64,000 nt of DNA from contig CANLZL010000001.1 in assembly GCA_947495575.1 (NCBI GenBank), positions 372,001 to 436,000 of the forward strand, in the 5' to 3' direction. Under the pieces are notes generated by a model. The model had not been told where the DNA came from. It saw only the letters and a program-made list of their open reading frames with translations, and made no database searches. This DNA is from an uncultured Nioella sp. Its GTDB lineage: Bacteria > Pseudomonadota > Alphaproteobacteria > Rhodobacterales > Rhodobacteraceae. A program made the position numbers and the translations under genes. Shown piece after piece: positions 19,375-27,761 of this stretch; position 1 is the stretch's first letter, and each line of letters starts with the position of its first letter.

Positions 19375-20733
19375 TTACAGCTCCGGCAATAGCATCGTCG
19401 ACAATTGCGGTACCAAAGCTACGATAATCCAAACCGTCACGAGGGCGATAAGGTAAGGCCAAGTATAACGCAAGAGTCTGAAGTAAGGCACACCCGTCAC
19501 GCCAGAGGCCACATAGAGGTTGAGGCCGTAGGGTGGGGTAATGAAGCCAATGGATGCACCAACCAGGAAGATCACCGCGAATTGAACCGGTTCAACTCCG
19601 ATATCATGCGCGATAGGAGCCAGAATCGGCGCCAAGATGATCGTTACCGGAAGGCTTTCCAGAACCATGCCCGAGATAAAAACGATAATCATCGCAGTAA
19701 AGAGAACCGCGTGATAGCCGCCCATCGAGGTTACGAAACCGCCAATGGCATCCTGGGCACCCAGCACTGAAAGGATTTGCTGCATCACCACCGAAACGGC
19801 GATGAGCGGTGCCAGAATGCCGGTGATCTGAGATGACCGCATTGTAATAGCAGGCAGTTCAAGCGGACCAAAGCCCCGAACAACCAGCATTTCGGCAACA
19901 CGCTTGTCCGAGATTTCGCGGTCTTCGTCTTTTCCGATCATCTTGTGGATTGGAAGGCAAATGAAGCCAACAAGAACACAGAAACCAACGGTCACACCTG
20001 CGGCCTCCGTGGGTGAGAACTTACCCGTGTAAATGCCCCAGAGAACCAGACCAATTGCAAAGAAGCCAAGCCAGGCGCCGATTGCTGTCTTGATAACCCG
20101 AATGGGGCTAAGCGGGATCAGGTAGCCCCAGCCGTTTTTCCAGCAGATCAGGAAACAGGTCAGCATCATCGCAAAAACCATGAGCGAGCCCGGTACGATA
20201 CCGGCCACGAAGAGGTCGGAAATCGGCAGGTTCATCAAGAACCCATAGACGATGAAGATGATCGACGGGGGGATGATGATGCCCACTGTGCCGCCCGCAG
20301 CGGCCGTCGCCGCCGAGAAGCGTTCGTCGTAGCCGCCTTTGACCATTTCAGGATGAAGCATTGAACCGATGGTGGCCGTCGTGGCCGAGTTAGATCCGGA
20401 AATCGCCGCGAAGAGACCGCAAGCACCAAGAGACGCCATCGCCAAACCACCGCGGATCCATCCAAGGCAGGCATAAGCGAAATCGGACAATCGCCGAGCG
20501 ATACCAGACCGGTTGATCAAGTCGCCCGTCAGAATGAAGAGCGGCATGGCAAGCAGGGCAAAGCCATCTGTAAAGACGTCGGCCAGCGCTGCGCCAATAT
20601 TATCGAGCGACAAGCCAAGGACAAATGACATGCCAACGACCCAGTAGCCGATCACCAGAAAGACAGGTGTTCCCAGCATAAAGAGGCCAGTAACCCCAAG
20701 CGAGATCAGAGTGATAATTGTGCTATCGGCCAT
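19375..20733 (-). CDS. iseM: TRAP transporter large permease (DctM family; IseM candidate)
   Basis: This is the large membrane subunit of a tripartite ATP-independent periplasmic importer (452 aa, about 12 spans), which uses the sodium gradient. Signatures are LGVTGLFMLGTPVFLVIGYW, the FALLAMPLFILTGDLINRSGIARRL loop, AAAGGTVGIIIPPSI and GASIGFITPPYGLNLYVASG near the C-terminus. ATG 20733 follows GGAG and begins 1 bp after the small-permease stop. Context with GMC dehydrogenase, Xsc and SoeABC suggests isethionate as cargo. The family is sure; the substrate is inferred. Confidence 0.85.
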   Translation of the reverse strand: MADSTIITLISLGVTGLFMLGTPVFLVIGYWVVGMSFVLGLSLDNIGAALADVFTDGFALLAMPLFILTGDLINRSGIARRLSDFAYACLGWIRGGLAMASLGACGLFAAISGSNSATTATIGSMLHPEMVKGGYDERFSAATAAAGGTVGIIIPPSIIFIVYGFLMNLPISDLFVAGIVPGSLMVFAMMLTCFLICWKNGWGYLIPLSPIRVIKTAIGAWLGFFAIGLVLWGIYTGKFSPTEAAGVTVGFCVLVGFICLPIHKMIGKDEDREISDKRVAEMLVVRGFGPLELPAITMRSSQITGILAPLIAVSVVMQQILSVLGAQDAIGGFVTSMGGYHAVLFTAMIIVFISGMVLESLPVTIILAPILAPIAHDIGVEPVQFAVIFLVGASIGFITPPYGLNLYVASGVTGVPYFRLLRYTWPYLIALVTVWIIVALVPQLSTMLLPEL

Positions 20734-20734
20734 A

Positions 20735-21403
20735 TCAGTCAGCTCCAATCACGGCTTGCTCGATCAAGGGCTTACCCTCTCGAAGGTTGCGAATGTCGTG
20801 AAGCCAATTTTCCATGACGCGGCCAACGACCATGACAAAGGCCAGCGGGACCGAAACCAGGAACCACCACTGCATGACGTTGTCAGTGCCCAACATAATC
20901 TGGAAGTTTGACACCGAGTTGGCGACCACACGGGTCGACGTGACGATGACGATCCAGGAAAAGCCGATCCAAAGAAGGGAGTCCATGGTCAGGCAGAGGA
21001 ACTGAGCCATTCTGGGCATTGCGGTTCGGAACTCTGCAAAGGCCAAATGGGTACGCAGTTTCACGTTATAGGCGCAGCCGAACCAGGTCATGATCAGGAA
21101 AAGGAACGGGGGCAGGGTGGTGGACCAAGGCGCCTGTACCGAGAAGACAAAGCGCCGGATCACTTCAACGAAGATAATCGCACCGATGGCCAGATATGAT
21201 GTGACCATAACGTATTTCTCTAGGTTCCTCTCAAGGAACGGCGAGAGTTTGTAGAGCAATAAAAAGAGAATGCCACCCAATAAGGTGGCGATTAGACCAA
21301 ACGACCACGCGGCCGGATCTCTTAGGGCCTGGCTCAACATCCAGCCGTCATTTGCGGCGAAGGCGCTGAGGATATTGCCCATTCCGGAAAACCATTCCGA
21401 CAT
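20735..21403 (-). CDS. iseL: TRAP transporter small permease (DctQ family; IseL candidate)
   Basis: This is the small membrane subunit (222 aa, four main spans plus a longer N-terminal extension) that partners the DctM-like protein. The spans are visible at AAWSFGLIATLLGGILFLLLY, YLAIGAIIFVEVIRRF, the FLFLIMTWFGCAYNVKLRTHLAF region and the C-terminal WWFLVSVPLAFVMVVGRVMEN. ATG 21403 follows GGAGGAG and is preferred to the track start 10 codons earlier. It lies 122 bp after the binding-protein gene, with a strong hairpin between. Confidence 0.83.
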   Translation of the reverse strand: MSEWFSGMGNILSAFAANDGWMLSQALRDPAAWSFGLIATLLGGILFLLLYKLSPFLERNLEKYVMVTSYLAIGAIIFVEVIRRFVFSVQAPWSTTLPPFLFLIMTWFGCAYNVKLRTHLAFAEFRTAMPRMAQFLCLTMDSLLWIGFSWIVIVTSTRVVANSVSNFQIMLGTDNVMQWWFLVSVPLAFVMVVGRVMENWLHDIRNLREGKPLIEQAVIGAD

Positions 21404-21477
21404 TGGTGACTCCTCCCAGTCAATCTGTCCCAATTTCTTGGCGGCCGCTGCTAGGCATCACGGGGTATTGCCAAGGT

Positions 21478-21505
21478 CCGAAAGCCGCCATCGGGCGGCT
21501 TTCGG
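21478..21505 (-). terminator. Intercistronic hairpin between TRAP binding protein and small permease
   Basis: CCGAAAGCCGCC (21478-21489) and GGCGGCTTTCGG (21494-21505) form a perfect 12-bp stem with a 4-nt loop, 20 bp downstream of the iseK-like stop on the minus strand. No U tract follows. As after the other binding-protein genes here, it probably raises the binding protein's mRNA relative to the permeases. Confidence 0.68.
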
Positions 21506-21525
21506 TATTCGTAAGGTGCTGCCGA

Positions 21526-22761
21526 TCAGGCCGTGCGCCACCAACGGCGCGGCTCGACATTTTCAGGCTTCGTGTCGGTCGGGATCTCACGGGCGATGTT
21601 GTAGATGTCCTGATAGGTATCATCTCCACCTTGCCAGTTATTGATCCGCTCACGCCACTGTTCCCACTCCGCCGGCTGGAACTCGGGCGAGCACATTTCT
21701 TCTGCCATGCGAAGTTGGTCTTCAGGCAAGAATGCAACGCGAACGTCCTCTTGATCAAAGATCGTGCCGGGCAGAACCGGGTTCGAGTGGCCAACGGTCT
21801 TAACCAGTGCAGCCTCGTTTGCGGCTTGCACATGAACCTGCGCCAGATAGGCCGATTCCATGATCGCGTCTTGCAGATGCGGCTCCATGGCGTCGTAAAC
21901 GGCGGCGGACATTGCAGTGTGCTCTGTGCCGCAGAAGAAGCCGAGGTCGACCGACTGGGACACAACAGGACCCATGTTGGCGTAAGCCACGGCCGAAGCC
22001 CAGGTTTCCGCGCCATCGATCAGGCCCTGACGCAGACCGTCAAGAGTTTCTTCCCACGCGATCGGTGTTGGGTTCAGGTTCAAGAGCTGCATGGCAATAC
22101 GGCCAAGCTGCGTACCCGTCACACGGTTCCGCGTACCGAAAAGTTCTTCCAGCGTCGAAACTGTCGGGCGATCCGCGAAGGACTGACCCATTTGCAGGCC
22201 ACGCAATTCGCAGTGTGTGAACAGGAACTTCAGACCGTGACGACGCTCAAGCGGATCCCGCAGGAGGCGCATCGATTCGGGGTGGTACATGAAGTGGTAC
22301 TGTGCCGCACGGCTTGGGAACATGTAGGCGTAGTCCAACACGTTCAGATACGGTGCGCCACCAGCAGAGTTCTGTGTCGAAGCCGAGAACATGTCGATCA
22401 CGCCAAGCTGCGTCTTCTCAACACAGTTCAGCTGGCCACAGATCTGGTTGTCGCCAATGAATTCAACCCGAATTTCGCCTTCTGTCCGCTCTTCGAGGTC
22501 GCGGGCAAATTCAAGCACGCCGGCCCGCTCGATCAGCAGGTTGCGCGCGTTAAAGCCCGACGCACCCAGTGTCAGCTGGTGGCGAGGCTCATTGGCGAAG
22601 CGTTTTTCATAAGTAGATTCTACAGCACGTGCCAACGTGGGCAGCGTTACAGCGCCGGTCAGGGTCGCAGCGCCCATTACAACCGACGAAATGCCATAGG
22701 TTCCGGTGAGCTTCAGCAGGTCCCTACGAGAAACCTGGCTGAGAGCTTTTGATGCTTTCAT
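21526..22761 (-). CDS. iseK: TRAP transporter substrate-binding protein (DctP family; IseK candidate)
   Basis: This is the periplasmic receptor of the TRAP importer (411 aa). The N-terminus SRRDLLKLTGTYGISSVVMGAATL is a twin-arginine signal peptide, so it is likely exported folded. The mature part has DctP features such as VEFIGDNQICGQLNCVEKTQLGVIDMFS and the WEETLDGLRQGLIDGAE segment. Of several ATGs, 22761 is best placed 9 bp after GGGAGG; the track start at 22860 would cross the promoter. It is the first gene of the minus-strand operon and is divergent from the GMC dehydrogenase. Confidence 0.84.
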   Translation of the reverse strand: MKASKALSQVSRRDLLKLTGTYGISSVVMGAATLTGAVTLPTLARAVESTYEKRFANEPRHQLTLGASGFNARNLLIERAGVLEFARDLEERTEGEIRVEFIGDNQICGQLNCVEKTQLGVIDMFSASTQNSAGGAPYLNVLDYAYMFPSRAAQYHFMYHPESMRLLRDPLERRHGLKFLFTHCELRGLQMGQSFADRPTVSTLEELFGTRNRVTGTQLGRIAMQLLNLNPTPIAWEETLDGLRQGLIDGAETWASAVAYANMGPVVSQSVDLGFFCGTEHTAMSAAVYDAMEPHLQDAIMESAYLAQVHVQAANEAALVKTVGHSNPVLPGTIFDQEDVRVAFLPEDQLRMAEEMCSPEFQPAEWEQWRERINNWQGGDDTYQDIYNIAREIPTDTKPENVEPRRWWRTA

Positions 22762-22782
22762 ATTCATCATCCTCCCATTTTT

Positions 22783-22853
22783 TGCAAGTTTGATACTTGC
22801 AGTCTCAATAATGATCAATTTATGCTTACACGCAAGGGAAATCTTTTCCTTGC
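22783..22853. promoter_or_regulatory. Divergent promoter with two inverted repeats (candidate IclR operators)
   Basis: The 121-bp gap between the TRAP operon and the GMC dehydrogenase holds TGCAAGT-TTGAT-ACTTGCA (22783-22801), a perfect 7-bp inverted repeat, and GCAAGG-N10-CCTTGC (22832-22853). The second encloses GGAAA-TCT-TTTCC, which resembles the GGAAA/TTTCC operator style known for IclR proteins. Both outer arms begin GCAAG. Placement between two divergent units suggests joint control; binding is inferred. Confidence 0.55.
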
Positions 22854-22882
22854 CTAACATTGTTGCAGAGGGGGAGTGGGAA

Positions 22883-24508
22883 ATGTCGGCAATTTCAGCA
22901 GATTACGTAGTCGTGGGGGCCGGTTCGGCCGGCTGCGTTATTGCGAATCGCTTATCGGCAGATCCATCGGTTTCAGTGGTGTTGCTTGAGGCGGGGGGGC
23001 GCGACGTGAACCCCTGGATCCATATTCCGGTTGGATATTTTAAGACACTTCACAACCCAAACACTGACTGGTGCTACAAGGCGGAGCCCGATCCGGGCCT
23101 GAATGGGCGGGCATTGGACTGGCCTCGTGGAAAGACGCTTGGCGGCTCCTCCTCCATTAACGGGTTGTTATATGTCCGCGGGCAACCGCAAGATTATGAT
23201 CGGTGGGCCCAGATGGGGAACCCCGGCTGGTCTTGGGACGATGTGCTTCCCCTTTTCAAACGCTCAGAAGGCCATGAGCAGGGCAGTGACGACCTTCACA
23301 ATGGCGAAGGGGATCTTTCTGTTTCGTTAATTCGCGCCAAAAGTGAAATCTCGGAAGCCTTTATTGATGCGGCAGTTGAGATGGGGGTTCCTCGGACGGA
23401 CGACTACAACGGACCCGAGCAAGAAGGCGCTGGATATTTCCATCAGACCGCCAAAAAAGGATTCCGTTGTTCGTCGGCACGGGCCTTCCTGAAACGCGAT
23501 GTAAAAAATCGCCCGAATCTGACCATCATCACTCACGCTCAGGCCGAAGGGCTGATCTTTGACACCACGGATTCCAAGAAAGTTGTCGGCATCCGCTACG
23601 ACCGCAAGGGCAGCAGTCAGGAAGTGCGTTTGAAGGATGGGGGAGAAGTTATTCTTTCCGCAGGCGCCATCGGTTCACCTCAGATTCTTGAGCTTTCCGG
23701 GATCGGCAATGGCAACGTTCTGCAAAAAGCGGGCGTTGACGTGCGCCATGAACTGCCGGGCGTTGGCGAAAACCTTCAGGACCACCTGCAAATCCGTCTT
23801 GTTTACGAAGTAAATGTGCAAACGCTGAACGATGCCATTAACCGGTTCATTCCGCGCATGGGAATTGGGATGCAATATTTCTTTGCCCGGAAGGGTCCAA
23901 TGAGCCTTGGGGCAAGCCAGGTGGCCATCTTTGCAAAGTCGATGGAGGGCCTGGAAACACCAGACATCCAGTTCCACTTCCAGCCGCTTTCCGCGGATAA
24001 ACCGGGCATCGAAATGCACCCCTTCTCGGGGATAACGTCATCAGTTTGCCAGCTACGCCCTGAAAGCCGCGGTCATATCCATATCCATAGCGGAAATTGG
24101 CGGGATTACCCCAAGATCGTACCCAACTACCTGTCAGCAACAGCCGACCAGTTATGTGCTATCCGGGCTGTGAAATTTGCCCGGGCTATGACAGAAACCT
24201 CGGCTTTGAAACCTTACATCGTGCGTGAACACGTCCCCGGCAACAATCCGCAAACGGATGACGAATTGTTAGAGGCGGCGCGCGATATCAGCCAAACCAT
24301 CTATCACCCGACATCGACTTGCAAAATGGGGCCAAATACCGATGCGGCTGCGGTTGTCGATCCTCGGTTGAAAGTCCACGGGCTGACAGGTGTTCGCGTC
24401 GCAGATGCCTCCATTATGCCAGATATCATGTCCGGTAACACAAACGCGCCAGCCATCATGATTGGTGAGAAATGCAGCGACCTGGTGATGGAGGATCGCC
24501 GTCGCTGA
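22883..24508 (+). CDS. iseJ: GMC-family flavin dehydrogenase, isethionate dehydrogenase (IseJ) candidate
   Basis: This is a predicted FAD alcohol dehydrogenase of 541 aa that would oxidise isethionate to sulfoacetaldehyde. The N-terminal FAD fold reads YVVVGAGSAGCVIANRL. GMC signature 1 is RGKTLGGSSSINGLLYVRG, signature 2 GAIGSPQILELSGIG, and the C-terminal active-site regions are YHPTSTCKMG and SGNTNAPAIMIGEKC. ATG 22883 follows GGGGGAG; the track start 59 codons earlier runs through the divergent promoter. A GMC enzyme, IseJ, is known to do this step in Cupriavidus. Position between a TRAP importer and xsc makes the same role likely, although sequence alone would only say choline-dehydrogenase-like. 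Confidence 0.78.
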   Translation: MSAISADYVVVGAGSAGCVIANRLSADPSVSVVLLEAGGRDVNPWIHIPVGYFKTLHNPNTDWCYKAEPDPGLNGRALDWPRGKTLGGSSSINGLLYVRGQPQDYDRWAQMGNPGWSWDDVLPLFKRSEGHEQGSDDLHNGEGDLSVSLIRAKSEISEAFIDAAVEMGVPRTDDYNGPEQEGAGYFHQTAKKGFRCSSARAFLKRDVKNRPNLTIITHAQAEGLIFDTTDSKKVVGIRYDRKGSSQEVRLKDGGEVILSAGAIGSPQILELSGIGNGNVLQKAGVDVRHELPGVGENLQDHLQIRLVYEVNVQTLNDAINRFIPRMGIGMQYFFARKGPMSLGASQVAIFAKSMEGLETPDIQFHFQPLSADKPGIEMHPFSGITSSVCQLRPESRGHIHIHSGNWRDYPKIVPNYLSATADQLCAIRAVKFARAMTETSALKPYIVREHVPGNNPQTDDELLEAARDISQTIYHPTSTCKMGPNTDAAAVVDPRLKVHGLTGVRVADASIMPDIMSGNTNAPAIMIGEKCSDLVMEDRRR

Positions 24509-24818
24509 AACTGGCGATAACGCAGAGCCCATTTTGGCCATATCAGAGCCCACCCGCTTTGTTGAATATGCGCCGGAATTCGACGCGAAGGGAAAAAGTT
24601 ATGAAAACATTTGCAAAGTTAATTTCATTACCTAGTTTCGCCCTTCGTTGGTCCTGACGGAACACAAAAGGATACGCGCAGCCAGGGCAGGAAACTGCTG
24701 CCGTTGCAAGCCAAATGACAGCTGATCCGCCCAAGAATCGGGACGGGGTCAAAACCAGAAAAGATCTGTTCGGGATGAGCCCGAGCACAAGACATCCAAG
24801 GTAAGTGAGGAAATTGCC
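24509..24818 (+). other. 310-bp gap between the GMC dehydrogenase and xsc
   Basis: No convincing gene is present; an 18-codon ORF at 24601 has no support. There is a distant CGAAGGG/CCCTTCG repeat (from ~24588 to ~24649) and a small TCGGG-N5-CCCGA hairpin near 24772-24786. GAGG before the xsc ATG is its ribosome site. The length suggests that xsc has its own promoter, but no -35/-10 pair stands out. Confidence 0.4.
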
Positions 24819-26603
24819 ATGAAGATGACGACTGAAGAAGCCTTCATCAAAACCCTGCAGATGCACGGGATCGAACATGCATTCGGGATCATCGGCTCGG
24901 CCATGATGCCAATCTCTGACCTCTTCCCAGAGGCCGGTATCAAATTCTGGGACTGCGCCCATGAAACATCCGGTGGCATGGTCGCTGATGGCTACACACG
25001 CGCCACTGGCAAAATGTCGATGGCCATCGCGCAAAACGGCCCCGGCATCACCAACTTCGTGACGCCGATCAAAACCGCTTATTGGAACCACACCCCGATG
25101 CTGCTTGTGACCCCGCAGGCCGCCAACAAAACCATCGGTCAGGGTGGCTTCCAGGAAATCGAACAAATGAAACTGTTCGAAGACATGGTTTGCTACCAGG
25201 AAGAAGTGCGTGACCCGTCCCGCATGGCCGAAGTTCTGAACCGCGTGATCGAAAAAGCATGGCGCGGCTCCGCTCCTGCACAGATCAACATTCCGCGCGA
25301 TTTCTGGACACAAGTCATCGATATCGAGCTGCCCCAGATCATCCGTCTGGAACGCCCTGCCGGTGGTGAAGAAGCTATCGAAGCTGCTGCAAAGCTGCTG
25401 TCTGAAGCTGAGTTCCCGGTTCTTCTGAACGGTGTTGGCACCATCCTTGCCGGTGGTATCGACGCATCTGCAAAACTGGCAGAAGCCCTCGACGCACCAG
25501 TTTGTGTTGGCTACCAGCACAATGACGCGTTCCCTGGCAACCACCCGCTCTATGCTGGTCCGCTTGGCTATAACGGCTCGAAAGCAGGCATGGAACTGAT
25601 CGCGAAGGCGGATGTGGTTCTGGCCCTTGGTAACCGGTTGAACCCATTTTCGACCTTGCCTGGTTACGGGATCAACTACTGGCCGCAAAACGCAAAAATC
25701 ATCCAGGTTGACATCAACTCGGACCGCATCGGCCTGACCAAGAAGGTTGACGTTGCCATTCAGGGTGACGCCAAGAAAGTTGCAGAGCAGCTGTTGGCGA
25801 AACTGAGCGATGGTGCAGGCGACAAGGGCCGTGCCGAGCGTAAAGCTCTGATCGCGACGACTAAATCGCGTTGGGCGCAGGAACTGTCCTCGATGGTGCA
25901 TGAAGATGACACCGACGAAGGCATCACCTGGAACGAACGTGCTCGGGCCTCGAAACCCGATCACATGGCGCCTCGTCAGGCATGGCTCTCCATCATGTCC
26001 GCACTGCCAAAAGACGCGATCATCTCGTCTGATATCGGCAATAACTGCGCAATCGGTAACGCGTACCCGTCCTTCGAGAAGGGTCGTAAATATCTTGCGC
26101 CGGGCCTCTTCGGTCCTTGCGGCTACGGTCTGCCTGCCATCCTTGGCGCGAAAATCGGTTGCCCGGATACTCCGGTTGTTGGTTTTGCTGGCGACGGCGC
26201 ATTCGGCATCTCGATGAACGAAATGACCGCATGTGGTCGTGACGATTGGCCTCCAATCACCATGATCATCTTCCGCAACTATCAGTGGGGCGCCGAAAAG
26301 CGGAACACCACCCTGTGGTTCGACGATAATTTCGTCGGCACCGAGCTGGATGAAGGCGTAAGCTATGCCGGTATCGCGAAAGCTTGTGGCCTGGAAGGCG
26401 TGCAAGCCCGCACGCAAGACGAAGTTGAACAAGCCCTCCGCACGGCGATCAAGGACCAGATGGAGAATGGTAAAACCACCTTCATCGAAGTCATCCTGAA
26501 CCAAGAGCTGGGTGAACCCTTCCGTCGCGACGCGATGAAGAAACCTGTCCGCGTTGCTGGCGTTTCCATCGAGGACATGCGCCCCCAAACGGGCGACGTC
26601 TAA
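24819..26603 (+). CDS. xsc: Sulfoacetaldehyde acetyltransferase Xsc
   Basis: Xsc is a thiamine-diphosphate enzyme that splits sulfoacetaldehyde with phosphate into acetyl phosphate and sulfite, the desulfonation step of C2 sulfonate breakdown. The 594-aa product has MHGIEHAFGIIGSAMMPISDLFPEAGI at the N-terminus, the ThDP-activating glutamate in AHETSGGMVADGY, NGPGITNFVTPI, and the C-terminal ThDP/Mg motif VGFAGDGAFGISMNEMTACGRDDWPP with NYQWGAEKRN. These are diagnostic for Xsc rather than acetolactate synthase. Acetyl phosphate goes to Pta downstream and sulfite to SoeABC. Codon usage looks strongly optimised (many CTG/ATC/GGT codons), as expected for a highly expressed enzyme. Confidence 0.96.
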   Translation: MKMTTEEAFIKTLQMHGIEHAFGIIGSAMMPISDLFPEAGIKFWDCAHETSGGMVADGYTRATGKMSMAIAQNGPGITNFVTPIKTAYWNHTPMLLVTPQAANKTIGQGGFQEIEQMKLFEDMVCYQEEVRDPSRMAEVLNRVIEKAWRGSAPAQINIPRDFWTQVIDIELPQIIRLERPAGGEEAIEAAAKLLSEAEFPVLLNGVGTILAGGIDASAKLAEALDAPVCVGYQHNDAFPGNHPLYAGPLGYNGSKAGMELIAKADVVLALGNRLNPFSTLPGYGINYWPQNAKIIQVDINSDRIGLTKKVDVAIQGDAKKVAEQLLAKLSDGAGDKGRAERKALIATTKSRWAQELSSMVHEDDTDEGITWNERARASKPDHMAPRQAWLSIMSALPKDAIISSDIGNNCAIGNAYPSFEKGRKYLAPGLFGPCGYGLPAILGAKIGCPDTPVVGFAGDGAFGISMNEMTACGRDDWPPITMIIFRNYQWGAEKRNTTLWFDDNFVGTELDEGVSYAGIAKACGLEGVQARTQDEVEQALRTAIKDQMENGKTTFIEVILNQELGEPFRRDAMKKPVRVAGVSIEDMRPQTGDV

Positions 26604-26631
26604 GCAAGCCGCTTGGATTGAAAACACTTGC

Positions 26632-26654
26632 GGGGCCGGAGCATAACCGGCCCC
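26632..26654 (+). terminator. Hairpin between xsc and pta
   Basis: GGGGCCGG (26632-26639) pairs perfectly with CCGGCCCC (26647-26654) around a 7-nt loop, 28 bp after the xsc stop. No U tract follows, so it is more likely an mRNA-stabilising or attenuating element than a full stop. It would let xsc be expressed above pta. Confidence 0.6.
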
Positions 26655-26691
26655 CATGCCCATTTGATAAGAAGTAACGGATCGTTGCCCC

Positions 26692-27690
26692 ATGAGCCTG
26701 ATCGACCAAATCATCGACAATGCACGCCAAGCGGGACAGCGGATTATTTTGCCCGAAGGCACGGACCTAAGGGTGGTCAATGCGGCGGCGCGAGCGGCCA
26801 AAGATGGGATAGCCAAAGTAAGCGTCGTTGCCAATCAGGCCGAATTTGACGCGATTGCGAAGACCGTCGATGGGGCCGATCTGATTGAGGTACATGATCC
26901 TGCGACCTCAACCAAAACCGAAATCTACGCTCAAGCCTATTTTGAATTGCGCCAACATAAAGGTGTAGACCTTGAAAAGGCCCGTGCTGTGATGTCTGCG
27001 CCGGATGGTCTTGGATTTGCGGCCATGGCCGTGCGACAAGGAGATGCCGACGGTACTCTTGGAGGTGCTGTGGCCACGACCGGCGACACTGTTCGCACCG
27101 CGCTACAAATTATCGGCACTGCACCTGGAATCAAGACCGTCTCCAGTGCCTTTCTGATGCTTTTGCCAGCGCCCTTTGAGCGCCCGGTTACATTTGGCGA
27201 TTGTGCCTTGGTGATTGATCCAACGGCCGAACAACTTGCCGCGATTGCCATGGCATCGGCAAAGACATTGACGGCATTGACCGGTCTCAGCCCGAAAGTT
27301 GCGTTGTTGAACTTTTCAACGCTCGGAAGTGCGCCTGCAAAGATGCACCCAACCATCGGTCGCGCTCAAGAGGCTGTGGAGATCCTGAAATCAGAAGCAC
27401 CTGAATTGACTGTTGATGGTGAGATGCAGTTTGACGCAGCCATAATGCCAGATGTTGCTGCAAAGAAGGCTGCGGGCTCTCCTGTGGCAGGGCAGGCGAA
27501 TGTGTTTGTCTTCCCGGACCTCAACGCCGGAAACATTGGCTACAAAATCGCGCAGCGTATCGGCGGCGCGGTGGCTCTGGGTCCGGTTCTGCAGGGATTG
27601 GCCAAGCCCGCCAATGACCTTTCGCGCGGATGTAGCGCCGAAGATGTTTACCAGATGATCGCGATCACGGCTGCACAGGCCGCCAGCTAG
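26692..27690 (+). CDS. pta: Phosphate acetyltransferase Pta
   Basis: Pta converts the acetyl phosphate made by Xsc into acetyl-CoA. The 332-aa product is the short, single-domain form: IILPEGTDLRVVNAAARAAKDGIAKV near the N-terminus, AVRQGDADGTLGGAVATT in the middle, and the C-terminal VDGEMQFDAAIMPDVAAKKA and VFVFPDLNAGNIGYKIAQRIGGA segments typical of phosphotransacetylases. It follows xsc by 88 bp, a pairing conserved in sulfonate-degrading bacteria. Confidence 0.95.
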   Translation: MSLIDQIIDNARQAGQRIILPEGTDLRVVNAAARAAKDGIAKVSVVANQAEFDAIAKTVDGADLIEVHDPATSTKTEIYAQAYFELRQHKGVDLEKARAVMSAPDGLGFAAMAVRQGDADGTLGGAVATTGDTVRTALQIIGTAPGIKTVSSAFLMLLPAPFERPVTFGDCALVIDPTAEQLAAIAMASAKTLTALTGLSPKVALLNFSTLGSAPAKMHPTIGRAQEAVEILKSEAPELTVDGEMQFDAAIMPDVAAKKAAGSPVAGQANVFVFPDLNAGNIGYKIAQRIGGAVALGPVLQGLAKPANDLSRGCSAEDVYQMIAITAAQAAS

Positions 27691-27761
27691 ACCAAGGCGA
27701 CATCGAACGGAATTTGAATGCGCCTTGTTGCACAGGGCAGAATAAGAAAGCGAACTTAAAG

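Noticed and set aside
21403-22752. 449-aa plus-strand ORF opposite the TRAP binding protein
   Set aside because: Shadow of the DctP-family gene, which has a Tat signal, ribosome site and operon context.
24601-24657. 18-codon ORF (MKTFAKLISL...) upstream of xsc
   Set aside because: No ribosome site or family support; probably chance in the leader region.
24543-26834. 763-aa minus-strand ORF opposite xsc
   Set aside because: It lies wholly antisense to the well-recognised xsc gene, shows no family motif and reflects biased codon use of xsc.
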